This document shows, piece by piece, positions 1 to 6,334 of a stretch of 8,915 nucleotides of DNA. How positions within the stretch are numbered: position 1 is the stretch's first letter; each line of letters starts with the position of its first letter. Source of the DNA: Oscillospiraceae bacterium (GTDB taxonomy: Bacteria > Bacillota > Clostridia > Oscillospirales > Acutalibacteraceae); the NCBI GenBank assembly GCA_902796535.1, contig CADBPL010000310.1:1-8915 (forward strand), in the 5' to 3' direction. The notes below the pieces were generated by a model. That model made no database searches, was not told the origin of the DNA, and saw only the letters and a program-made list of their open reading frames with translations. The translations under genes and the position numbers were made by a program.

Positions 1-404
1 ATCATAAAAGAATACGGCATCGGAACCGCAGAAGGCCCGACCGGCTGCTGCCCGATGATCGCGCGCCTTGCGCCGCGGCCGGTATGGCTGATCTGCAAAA
101 ACGCCTTCGCGCCGCCCGCGTGGATCACCTCGGCCAGTCGGCTCATGCCGGGAATATACTGATCGTCGTCGATCACCAGCATTCCCTTTGTGTTCAGCCC
201 CAAGGGCGCGTCCACGCAGGTGACCTCCACCACCACGGCGCCCACGCCGCCCGCGGCGCGCGCGGCATAGTGATTGAGCACCGCCTGATTGACAAAGCCG
301 TTGTCGGACTGGCTCATGCCCATTGCCGCCATAACGACGCGGTTGCGCAATTTCACCTCACCGATCTGAGCCGGTGACAAAAGATGCGGATACTTCGGGT
401 TCAT
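1..404 (-). CDS. Old Yellow Enzyme-family NADH:flavin oxidoreductase, N-terminal part (cut by window start)
   Basis: The gene reads leftward from an ATG at 404-402 and runs off the window, leaving 134 codons plus two bases. The start is supported by a GGGAGGA ribosome binding site at 411-417, six bases upstream. The translation begins MNPKYPHLLSPAQIGEVKLR and shows Old Yellow Enzyme / 2,4-dienoyl-CoA reductase signatures: the FMN-barrel opening strand NRVVMAAMG (residues 21-29), YAARAAGGVGAVVVE (46-60) and LQISHTGRGA (103-112), where His107 and Arg110 sit in the family's QxxHxGR region. Family members are FMN-dependent, NAD(P)H-using TIM-barrel enzymes that reduce activated C=C bonds; the longer ones add an FeS cluster and a second flavin/NAD domain. 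The missing C-terminus prevents deciding between the short and long forms, so no substrate is assigned. It is cytoplasmic, with no signal peptide. It is transcribed divergently from an aldo/keto reductase. Confidence 0.9.
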   Translation of the reverse strand, partial: MNPKYPHLLSPAQIGEVKLRNRVVMAAMGMSQSDNGFVNQAVLNHYAARAAGGVGAVVVEVTCVDAPLGLNTKGMLVIDDDQYIPGMSRLAEVIHAGGAKAFLQISHTGRGARRAIIGQQPVGPSAVPMPYSFM

Positions 405-436
405 ATGCGTTCCTCCCGTATGATCTGACATGTCTC

Positions 437-465
437 AGTATAAAGAAACAGCCGGAATATTGCAA
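437..465 (-). promoter_or_regulatory. Promoter of the Old Yellow Enzyme-like gene
   Basis: On the minus strand a TTGCAA -35 (460-465) and a TATACT -10 (437-442) are separated by exactly 17 bases, a good match to the housekeeping sigma consensus. An 8-bp palindrome GACATGTC (427-434) lies just downstream of the -10, within a CTGA-N6-TCAG dyad (425-438) that touches the -10. It could be an operator, but that is inference. Confidence 0.75.
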
Positions 466-493
466 CTGCTTTGGCAAAAAGTCAGAAAAATTA

Positions 494-523
494 TTGAAAC
501 GCTGCCGTTGGATGTGATACGAT
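494..523 (+). promoter_or_regulatory. Promoter of the aldo/keto reductase gene
   Basis: A TTGAAA -35 (494-499) and a TACGAT -10 (518-523) are 18 bases apart, with an extended -10 TGA (515-517) immediately upstream. The -35 box lies only 28 bp from the -35 box of the divergent flavin oxidoreductase promoter, so a single bound regulator could affect both. The expected leader is short, about 15 nt. Confidence 0.7.
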
Positions 524-546
524 AGAAAAAAACAGGAGGAAACGAA

Positions 547-1461
547 ATGAAAAAGAGAATGCTCGGCGGGCTTCTGCCGGTTTCGGCGGTGGCCATGGGC
601 TGTATGCGCCTGACGAACGCCGGACAAACGCCGGATAAGGTGCTCGGCACGGCGCTGGAGCTGGGGATCGATTTTTTTGACCACGCGGATATTTACGGCG
701 GCGGGCAGTGCGAGGCGATCTTCGGCGAGTGGCTGGCGCCTCAGCCCTCGATGCGCGAACGCATCACGATCCAGACAAAATGCGGCATCCGCAAGGGCTG
801 CTATGATTTTTCCAAACAGCACATTCTGGAGGCGGTGGAGGGCTCGCTCCAACGGCTGCGCACGGACTATGTGGACGTGCTGCTGCTGCACCGCCCCGAC
901 ACGCTCATGGAACCGGAAGAGGTTGCCGCGGCCTTTGACGAGCTGGAGCGATCCGGCAAGGTGCGTTATTTCGGCGTGTCCAACCATAACCCGATGCAGA
1001 TCGAGCTGCTGAAAACGGCGGTCAGGCAGCCGCTTGTGGCCAATCAGCTGCAGTTTTCGCTGCCGGAATGCGGGCTGGTCACCGCCGGGCTGAATGTGAA
1101 CATGAAGAACGACGAATCCGTGATGCACGACGGCAGCGCGCTGGAATACCTGCGCCTGAAGGGGATCACGCTGCAGGCCTGGTCGCCGTTTCAGGGCGGC
1201 TTCTTCCGCGGCCCGTTTGTGGGCGACCGCGAAAAACACCCCGCGCTGAACGCAGCGTTAGACGAAACGGCGCAGAAATACGGCGTCTCCCCCACCGCCG
1301 TCGCCGCCGCATGGGTGCTGCGCCACCCGGCAAACATCCAGTTGATCTCCGGCTCCGTTTCGCCGGCGCGAATGCGCGAGATCGCCGCAGGCGCCGCAAT
1401 CGAACTGACGCGCGAGGACTGGTACGCCCTTTATCGGGCCGCCGGGTTCCGCTTGCCGTAA
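547..1461 (+). CDS. YdhF-like aldo/keto reductase
   Basis: This 304-residue NADPH-type aldo/keto reductase has an ATG start six bases after a strong AGGAGGA site (534-540). The catalytic tetrad of the superfamily is readable in order: Asp45 and Tyr50 in DHADIYGG, Lys78 in TKCGI, and His115 in LLLHRPD. The GKVRYFGVSN strand (137-146), NQLQFSLPE and the late segment around LISGSVSPARM match the cofactor-binding half of the barrel. The HADIYGG...CEAIFGE segment and the KCGI and LLLHRPD motifs resemble E. coli YdhF, a predicted oxidoreductase of unknown substrate. The family reduces aldehydes, ketones or sugars in the cytoplasm. It is divergent from an Old Yellow Enzyme-like gene, suggesting a shared redox or detoxification context. 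The physiological substrate cannot be read from sequence. The length is normal for the family and no defects were seen. Confidence 0.93.
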   Translation: MKKRMLGGLLPVSAVAMGCMRLTNAGQTPDKVLGTALELGIDFFDHADIYGGGQCEAIFGEWLAPQPSMRERITIQTKCGIRKGCYDFSKQHILEAVEGSLQRLRTDYVDVLLLHRPDTLMEPEEVAAAFDELERSGKVRYFGVSNHNPMQIELLKTAVRQPLVANQLQFSLPECGLVTAGLNVNMKNDESVMHDGSALEYLRLKGITLQAWSPFQGGFFRGPFVGDREKHPALNAALDETAQKYGVSPTAVAAAWVLRHPANIQLISGSVSPARMREIAAGAAIELTREDWYALYRAAGFRLP

Positions 1462-1486
1462 TTTCAGCAGAATACACAAATTTTTC

Positions 1487-1515
1487 TTGTAATCTAAACC
1501 GTATTGTGATATACT
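1487..1515 (+). promoter_or_regulatory. Promoter of the SGNH hydrolase gene
   Basis: A TTGTAA -35 (1487-1492) and a TATACT -10 (1510-1515) are separated by 17 bases, with a TG dinucleotide at 1507-1508 in the extended -10 position. It lies in the 91-bp gap after the aldo/keto reductase stop, so the hydrolase is likely its own transcription unit. No terminator hairpin was seen for the upstream gene in this gap, so read-through is also possible. Confidence 0.75.
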
Positions 1516-1552
1516 TGACACAAAGCAAGCACATGGTAAGGGAGGTTTTCGT

Positions 1553-2401
1553 ATGAAGAAAAAGTGCTGCTGCGTGGTTTCCGTTTTGCTGGCTGTTGTG
1601 TTTCTGTTCGGTTCCTTCAGCGCTGCCGCCGCCGAAGAAAAGCCGCTTTATGTGGTGCTGGGCGATTCCATCGCCTTCGGCTCGGGGCTGCTCTACCCGC
1701 AGCAAGCCATTCACGGCAGGATCGTAGCTGATACGGACGGATTTGATTATGAAAACTACGCCATCCCCGGGCACACGACCGGCGACCTGCTGCGGCGGAT
1801 GCAAAACCAGAAGGTTCACGCGGCCATCGAAGCGGCCGACGTTATCAGCATTTCGATCGGCGGCAACAATTTCCTGCGCGGCGATCTGTTGGGGATCCTG
1901 TACAACGGGGTCGTAAAAAGCAATTACGCGCCGGTTGAGCAAATCGTTGCGCCTTTCGTTGCGGATCTTGACACGATCGTCACCGAGATCCACACGCTGA
2001 ACCCCGACGCCGCCATTGTGCTGCAAACCATCTACAACCCGCAGTCGGGTTATGCGGGCGAGGTCTACGGGCACGGCGCCGCCATTCTGAACGACGCGAT
2101 CAAAGCCTATGTGCAGGCACACCCCGACAACGTTTATCTTGTTGACGTTGCCGCGCGGCTGACCGACCACAAAGCCGACTTTGCCCGGGACGGCATTCAC
2201 CCGAGCGCGGTCGGCAACGAAAAAATCGCCAAGGCCGTTCTGGAAACGCTTTTTGAAAACGGACTCGGCGCCAAAACCGAGCCGGTCATTGCCGTAAAAG
2301 GGCAGGACGTTTTCGGCACCGATTGGCTCGCCTTCTCCGTCACCTTCTACTGCTGGGTGCTGCACCTGTTTGCACCGCTTCTCAGCAAGCTCCCCGTCTG
2401 A
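1553..2401 (+). CDS. Exported SGNH/GDSL-family hydrolase with hydrophobic C-terminal tail
   Basis: This 282-residue secreted esterase/lipase-type enzyme starts at an ATG six bases after GGAGGT (1541-1546). Residues 1-27 form a signal peptide: KKK, a Cys-rich hydrophobic core, and probable cleavage after the AAAA run before EEKP. The SGNH blocks are complete: GDS with nucleophile Ser39 (block I), a Gly in AIPGHTTGD (about 73, block II), GGNN with Asn105/Asn106 (block III), and DGIHPS with Asp213 and His216 (block V). The family hydrolyses ester bonds in lipids, acylated sugars or cell-wall polymers; the substrate here is unknown. After the catalytic domain ends near residue 237, a linker leads to an aromatic/hydrophobic segment, 256-282, which ends at the stop without positive residues after it. 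Such a tail is not required by SGNH enzymes and may anchor the protein at the surface. It has its own promoter and converges on the symporter gene. Confidence 0.92.
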   Translation: MKKKCCCVVSVLLAVVFLFGSFSAAAAEEKPLYVVLGDSIAFGSGLLYPQQAIHGRIVADTDGFDYENYAIPGHTTGDLLRRMQNQKVHAAIEAADVISISIGGNNFLRGDLLGILYNGVVKSNYAPVEQIVAPFVADLDTIVTEIHTLNPDAAIVLQTIYNPQSGYAGEVYGHGAAILNDAIKAYVQAHPDNVYLVDVAARLTDHKADFARDGIHPSAVGNEKIAKAVLETLFENGLGAKTEPVIAVKGQDVFGTDWLAFSVTFYCWVLHLFAPLLSKLPV

Positions 2402-2414
2402 TTCCCGAATAAAC

Positions 2415-2454
2415 AACGATCCCGCCGGGCCGCTCGACCTGACGGGATCGTTTT
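2415..2454. terminator. Bidirectional rho-independent terminator between the SGNH hydrolase and the symporter
   Basis: A perfect 10-bp stem AACGATCCCG (2415-2424) / CGGGATCGTT (2443-2452) encloses an 18-base GC-rich loop that can pair weakly inside. It is followed on the plus strand by a short T run (2451-2454). It lies between the stops of two convergent genes and probably ends both transcripts. The U-tract is short, especially in the minus direction. Confidence 0.75.
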
Positions 2455-2468
2455 GTCAATCATCCCTC

Positions 2469-3869
2469 TTATTCTGCCTCTTGCTGCGCTCTGCGCTGCT
2501 GAAGCGCCTGGGCGATCTGCTTTTTCTTTTCGCCCGTTAAGTCGTATTTCAAAATCGGGAAAACGGACAGGAGGCTGAAAATGCCTGGCATTGCGACGTA
2601 GGCAAAATAGATCACGTTTTTTGTGTGGCGCGTCACCTCAGCTGCCTGCGCCTGATAACCGGAAGCCTGCACTAAAATCAGCCCCAGCGCCGCGCCGATG
2701 GCAAGGCAGACCTTGATGGTCAGCGTCAGCACGGAAAAGGCCGGGCCTTCGCGCCGTTTGCCGGTGCGGTATTCTTCGTGGTCGACGCAGTCCGTGACCA
2801 TGATCATGGGCATGAGCGTGACGGCGCCGAACTGCAAGCCGGAAAGGAACAGAAAAACAAACATGACGACCATGTTGTCCGTAACGAACACATAAACGAA
2901 AAACGCCAGCAGCGACACCGCAAAGCCGTAAACCGACAGCGCGATATAGGCAGGCTTTTCTCCCATCTTTTTGATCAGGACCGGCGTTAACGCCATGCTG
3001 AGCATACTGCCGACAGCCATGGAAATACCCAACGCCAACACATAGTTTTCGCTGCCGAGCAGGGCGTTGGAGGTCTGCACCTGGATCGCCATGGCCATCT
3101 GACGCCCGGCGCCGAGGAAGTAGGAAAGAATCACGAGCATCAGCGGCTTGTTCTCACGCAGCGAGGCGAACATTTCGCGGAACGTCATGGTTTCGGACGC
3201 ATAGGTCACGCGCTCTTTGTTCCAGAAATAAATGAGAGAAAACAGCGCGCAGCCCAGCACCGCCGCCAAAACGGCCGCCGCGAGGTATTCCGAAGCGCTG
3301 ATCGGCGCGTCCTTTTCCCCTTCCGGAATGCCGAACACGCGCGAGCCGCCCGGCACAAGCAGACAGACCACCGGCACGAGCACGGCGGCGGCGGAAAACC
3401 CGATCTGCTTAAAGGTGTTGGCAATGGAAATGACGTTGGTGCGCTCCGTCGGCTCCGGCGTGAGCACGGCGGCGATGGCCTGCGAGGGCACGTCCCCCAG
3501 CGTCATGGCCATGCTCCACAACAGGAAGGTGATGAAAATATAGGCGTAGAGCGCAAAGCCCGTCAGCGGCACGCGGATGAAGATGACCACCGTCGTCACC
3601 GCCAGCGGCAGCAGCGAATAGAGAATAAACGGCCGCAGCTTGCCCTTAGAGCTTTTGCCGCGCTCGATCAGATTGCCCACCACAGGGTCAAACACAGCGG
3701 AAACCACCTTGACCGCAAGGATCAAAACGCCCACAACGGCCAGGTTTGCCGCCAGCTGCGCGTGGTAAAATTCCGCCTGATAGGAATTGAGGAAACCGAC
3801 GATCGCCTGAAAGCCGAATAAACCGAGCGAATAACCGGCGATCTCTTTGAACGACATGACCTTCTTCAT
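2469..3869 (-). CDS. GPH-family cation:sugar symporter (MFS, MelB/XylP type)
   Basis: This 466-residue polytopic membrane protein, with about 12 hydrophobic segments, belongs to the glycoside-pentoside-hexuronide:cation symporter family. The diagnostic loop after helix II is present: FDPVVGNLIERGKSSKGKLRP (residues 60-80). So is the family motif in the C-terminal half, TDCVDHEEYRTGKRREG (359-375). Relatives import melibiose, lactose, xylosides, glucuronides or sulfosugars together with Na+ or H+. In MelB, helix II reads WDAINDP with two cation-site Asp residues (55 and 59); here the same stretch is VSAVFDP, so Asp61 is kept but the first Asp is Ser57. This may mean proton rather than sodium coupling (inference). 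The start at 3869 has AAAGGTG at 3875-3881; Met5 is a possible alternative. The tail from about residue 445 is charged and cytoplasmic. The gene is divergent from the esterase/glycosidase operon, which probably uses the imported sugar. Confidence 0.94.
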   Translation of the reverse strand: MKKVMSFKEIAGYSLGLFGFQAIVGFLNSYQAEFYHAQLAANLAVVGVLILAVKVVSAVFDPVVGNLIERGKSSKGKLRPFILYSLLPLAVTTVVIFIRVPLTGFALYAYIFITFLLWSMAMTLGDVPSQAIAAVLTPEPTERTNVISIANTFKQIGFSAAAVLVPVVCLLVPGGSRVFGIPEGEKDAPISASEYLAAAVLAAVLGCALFSLIYFWNKERVTYASETMTFREMFASLRENKPLMLVILSYFLGAGRQMAMAIQVQTSNALLGSENYVLALGISMAVGSMLSMALTPVLIKKMGEKPAYIALSVYGFAVSLLAFFVYVFVTDNMVVMFVFLFLSGLQFGAVTLMPMIMVTDCVDHEEYRTGKRREGPAFSVLTLTIKVCLAIGAALGLILVQASGYQAQAAEVTRHTKNVIYFAYVAMPGIFSLLSVFPILKYDLTGEKKKQIAQALQQRRAQQEAE

Positions 3870-3897
3870 AGCATCACCTTTCGACCTGTTTTTGACA

Positions 3898-3927
3898 ATT
3901 ATACACCGATCCGGCGGCGGCAGTCAA
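3898..3927 (-). promoter_or_regulatory. Promoter of the GPH symporter gene
   Basis: On the minus strand a TTGACT -35 (3922-3927) and a perfect TATAAT -10 (3898-3903) are separated by 18 bases. It is the strongest-looking promoter in the window and gives a leader of roughly 20-25 nt before the start codon. Confidence 0.8.
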
Positions 3928-3930
3928 TAT

Positions 3931-3954
3931 AGATCGAAAAATACGCAGCGATCT
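3931..3954. promoter_or_regulatory. Candidate operator: inverted repeat AGATCG-N12-CGATCT
   Basis: A perfect 6-bp dyad (3931-3936 and 3949-3954) lies three bases beyond the symporter -35 box, inside the divergent control region shared with the esterase operon. The arm spacing, about two helical turns centre to centre, would fit a dimeric regulator. No regulator gene is present in the window, and a 6-bp dyad can arise by chance. Confidence 0.35.
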
Positions 3955-3960
3955 TCCCCC

Positions 3961-3978
3961 CTTGAAAATCTGCTCAAG
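3961..3978. promoter_or_regulatory. Candidate operator: inverted repeat CTTGA-N8-TCAAG
   Basis: A 5-bp perfect dyad ends four bases upstream of the esterase -35 box, at roughly -56 to -39 relative to the expected transcription start. This is where an activator touching RNA polymerase often binds. It is weaker evidence than the neighbouring 6-bp dyad; functional assignment is inference only. Confidence 0.3.
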
Positions 3979-3981
3979 CCC

Positions 3982-4010
3982 TTGCTTTTTGGGGCGGGAG
4001 CCCCTACAAT
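3982..4010 (+). promoter_or_regulatory. Promoter of the esterase / GH29-like / LRR operon, with a dyad in its spacer
   Basis: A TTGCTT -35 (3982-3987) and a TACAAT -10 (4005-4010) are 17 bases apart. The spacer contains a GGGGC (3991-3995), GGGA loop, GCCCC (4000-4004) perfect inverted repeat, an unusually GC-rich spacer. A protein bound between the two boxes would block or remodel the promoter. The leader is about 30 nt, with GGGAG at 4033-4037 before the ATG at 4046. Confidence 0.65.
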
Positions 4011-4045
4011 AGAAGCATCCAACACCGCTTTCGGGAGAAAATCTG

Positions 4046-5299
4046 ATGAAAAAACTCTATGCTTCGGAACACCGCTCGCCCGGCGGAACAGAAAAGACAA
4101 AAGAACTGCGGGCGTTTTTTGATTCTGTGAAAAAGATTCAGCCTCAGGTCACCCTGTGTCCGTCGTTTGACCCGTTTCCGGCGGATGAGCGGATCAAAGC
4201 GATCCGCTTTTCGGCGCTGCCGTATGGCGGCAGAACCGCCACCGTCTTTGCCTACCTCGGCTTCCCCGACGGCGCCGACGCCGCCAACCCGGCGCCCGGC
4301 ATGGTGCTGGTGCACGGCGGCGGGGGGCACGCCTACGCCGAATGGGTGCGGGATTGGGTGGAGCACGGCTTTGCCGCCATTTCGTTCGACGGCTTCTCTC
4401 AGGTCTACACGGGCGCGCCGCACACCTATGACGCGGCGCTCGAAGCCTGGGCGGCCGATCCCGAAGCCTACCCGCCGATGGACTGCTTCATCGCCGGGGA
4501 TGTGCCGATCGAACGGCAGGGCTTCACCTACTATATGGCGGACATTCTGCTGGCCAACAGCCTGCTGCGCTCGGATGAGCGCGTGAACAGCGCGCAAATC
4601 GGCATGACGGGCATTTCCTGGGGCGGCTATTCCGGCAGCATCGCCGCCTGCTATGACGACCGCTTTGCCTTTGCCGCGCCGGTGTACGGCAGCGGATTTC
4701 AGAACGTGTCGCAAACGGTCTGGGGCAAGGTTTTCCGCGAAAACGGCGTTGCCGATTTGTGGGACGCCGGGCGTCTGCTCGGCGAGGCGACAATGCCGAT
4801 CTGCTTTTTCAACAGCGACCGCGACCCGTTTTTTGACGCCAGCGCCACCACCGCCAGTGCCGCCGCGGCGCCGAACGGCAGCCTGACCCTGCTGCCCGCC
4901 TTCACCCACGGGCAGATCGAGGGCTCCTCCCTCCCGGAGGTGTTCCGCTTTGCCGAAAAGCAGGTGGGGCGCGGCGAAAAGAATATACAAATCAACGAAA
5001 TATGCGCGGTGGAAGGCGGCGCAGAAATTGCGTTCACCCTGCCGGACGACGTGCTCACCGCCCGCGTCAGCCTGTATTACAAAACCGAAGACCTGATCTA
5101 TGAGGACAAGGAGCTGAGGGAACCGTGGCGCTGCAAAACGCGCGAAGCCATGAACGGCCGCGCAAAGCTCGCCATTCCCGATGAAGCAAAGCTGTTCTAT
5201 TTTTGCGTGGCGGGTGAAACACGCGGCGAAGCCGTCCGGACGCTGCACGCAGCCAGCGGCGTTTATACCCGCGCCGTGTGGGACGCCGCCGAACAATGA
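4046..5299 (+). CDS. Cytoplasmic alpha/beta-hydrolase (acetyl-ester or carbohydrate esterase-like) with C-terminal beta domain
   Basis: This 417-residue serine hydrolase has no signal peptide. The oxyanion-hole strand LVHGGGGHAYAEW (88-100) precedes a nucleophile elbow GISWGG with Ser191. Asp260 in NSDRDPFF and His288 in FTHGQ complete a credible Ser-Asp-His triad. The HGGGG-x4-EW block followed by a short W-x3-GFAAI strand is typical of the acetylxylan-esterase/dienelactone-hydrolase-like proteins found in glycan-use loci. Residues from about 312 to 405 form a separate beta-rich domain (LYYKTED, then KLFYFCVAGETRG) resembling the Ig-like end domain of such esterases. The likely role is removal of acyl groups from an imported sugar, but a peptidase of the prolyl-oligopeptidase fold is not excluded. 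It is the first gene of a three-gene operon; its stop precedes the next start by 23 bases. Confidence 0.85.
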   Translation: MKKLYASEHRSPGGTEKTKELRAFFDSVKKIQPQVTLCPSFDPFPADERIKAIRFSALPYGGRTATVFAYLGFPDGADAANPAPGMVLVHGGGGHAYAEWVRDWVEHGFAAISFDGFSQVYTGAPHTYDAALEAWAADPEAYPPMDCFIAGDVPIERQGFTYYMADILLANSLLRSDERVNSAQIGMTGISWGGYSGSIAACYDDRFAFAAPVYGSGFQNVSQTVWGKVFRENGVADLWDAGRLLGEATMPICFFNSDRDPFFDASATTASAAAAPNGSLTLLPAFTHGQIEGSSLPEVFRFAEKQVGRGEKNIQINEICAVEGGAEIAFTLPDDVLTARVSLYYKTEDLIYEDKELREPWRCKTREAMNGRAKLAIPDEAKLFYFCVAGETRGEAVRTLHAASGVYTRAVWDAAEQ

Positions 5300-5322
5300 A
5301 CCAAACAAAGGAGAAAAGCAGC

Positions 5323-6321
5323 ATGAACGCACAGGACAGAATGATGCAAAACAAGTGGGGCATTTTCAACCACTATCTTTATTACAGTGAAAAGGGATAC
5401 ACCGACATCCGCGGAGAACGGCCGGACGAGATCAAACGGATGGCAGAGGAATGGAACGAGCAGACCCGTTCCTTTGACGTGGAGAAGCTTGCCGGAACGC
5501 TGCACGAGATCGGCTGCGGCTATTACGTCATCACCGTGATGCAGGGCACGCGTTTTCTCATTGCGCCCAACAGCGCCTATTCGCGCATCACCGGCATTCG
5601 CCCCGGTGAAGCCTGCAGCGAACGCGACCTGATCGCGGATATCGGCGCCGCGCTCAAGCCGTACAACATTGACTTGTTTTTGTATTACACGGGCGACGGC
5701 CCGCATTTTGACAAAACCGCCGGGCCCGCCATGGGGTTATACGAAGACTACGAGGCCGACCTCCACGGCACGGTGGACGAGCATTTTGTGCGCAACTGGG
5801 CGGCCGTGCTCGAGGAATACGCTGTGCGCTACGGCGATCTGATCAAGGGCTGGTGGGTCGACGGCTGCTATCAGTCGCTCGGCTACAACAACGCGCTGCT
5901 CTCCCTTTACTATGACGCGATCACCAAAGGCAACCCGAACGCGCTGTGCGCCTTCAACAGCGGTACCGCCTCCTTCGTGAGCAAAACGGGCGACGACACG
6001 CCGATCAAATGGTACGAGAACGAAACCTTCACCTGCGGCGAGGACAACGATTTCACCTATATTTTCAAAAACCGCTTCACCGACGGCGCGCAGAATCACC
6101 TGCTCATCCCCATGGGCCATTACCGCGACGGCAACATCTGCGCCGGATGGCGCAACACGGGCGTGAGGCGCAGCAGGGAATATATCGCGGATTACATTCG
6201 CCAAAACAACGCCGCCGGCGCCGTGATCACCGTGGATATTTTTGTGGACTGCCACGGGAATTTTGACCCGGAACAGGTCGAAGCGCTCCAATACATCGGC
6301 CGAAAAGTCAGAGAACAATAA
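5323..6321 (+). CDS. GH29/alpha-L-fucosidase-like TIM-barrel glycosidase, divergent active site
   Basis: This 332-residue cytoplasmic protein has no signal peptide. The start chosen is the ATG at 5323, with AAGGAGA at 5308-5314. An in-frame ATG at 5296 overlapping the esterase stop (ATGA) has no good ribosome site but could allow coupling. The order of features follows GH29: KWGIFNHYLYYS near the N-terminus (compare KFGxFxHWGxYS; His17), FDVEKLAGTLHEIGCGYYVIT (about 50-71), RDLIADIGAALKPYNIDLFLYYT, then WWVDG with Asp180 where GH29 has its nucleophile. Glu232 or Glu234 in KWYENE is a possible acid/base. The usual KHHDGF motif is replaced by VMQGTRF (Met73-Gln74), so classical fucose binding is doubtful. 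The substrate may be another sugar, or the enzyme may have another mechanism. It is about 100 residues shorter than typical GH29 enzymes and lacks a C-terminal beta domain. Confidence 0.75.
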   Translation: MNAQDRMMQNKWGIFNHYLYYSEKGYTDIRGERPDEIKRMAEEWNEQTRSFDVEKLAGTLHEIGCGYYVITVMQGTRFLIAPNSAYSRITGIRPGEACSERDLIADIGAALKPYNIDLFLYYTGDGPHFDKTAGPAMGLYEDYEADLHGTVDEHFVRNWAAVLEEYAVRYGDLIKGWWVDGCYQSLGYNNALLSLYYDAITKGNPNALCAFNSGTASFVSKTGDDTPIKWYENETFTCGEDNDFTYIFKNRFTDGAQNHLLIPMGHYRDGNICAGWRNTGVRRSREYIADYIRQNNAAGAVITVDIFVDCHGNFDPEQVEALQYIGRKVREQ

Positions 6322-6334
6322 GGAAGGATATTCT

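Noticed and set aside
358..1239. A 293-codon minus-strand frame opposite the aldo/keto reductase
   Set aside because: It overlaps the start of the flavin oxidoreductase in another frame and has no recognisable motif or suitable ribosome site.
1553..1633. Three Cys residues in the SGNH hydrolase signal peptide, considered as a lipoprotein site
   Set aside because: The Cys run lies at residues 5-7, before the hydrophobic core, not after it as a lipobox requires; cleavage near the AAAA before EEKP fits a standard signal peptide.
1166..2416. A 416-codon minus-strand frame across the aldo/keto reductase end and the SGNH hydrolase
   Set aside because: It crosses two well-supported genes and an obvious promoter, and its product shows no domain; it is a shadow of codon bias.
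5278..5322. An upstream start for the GH29-like gene overlapping the esterase end
   Set aside because: The ATG at 5278 has no ribosome site and the one at 5296 is weak; the AAGGAGA at 5308-5314 clearly points to 5323.
4004..5332. A 442-codon open frame on the minus strand, antisense to the esterase
   Set aside because: Its translation is low-complexity and Arg/Gly/Val-rich, with no recognisable motif. The plus-strand frame has a full catalytic triad, ribosome site and promoter. Long antisense frames are expected in GC-rich genes.
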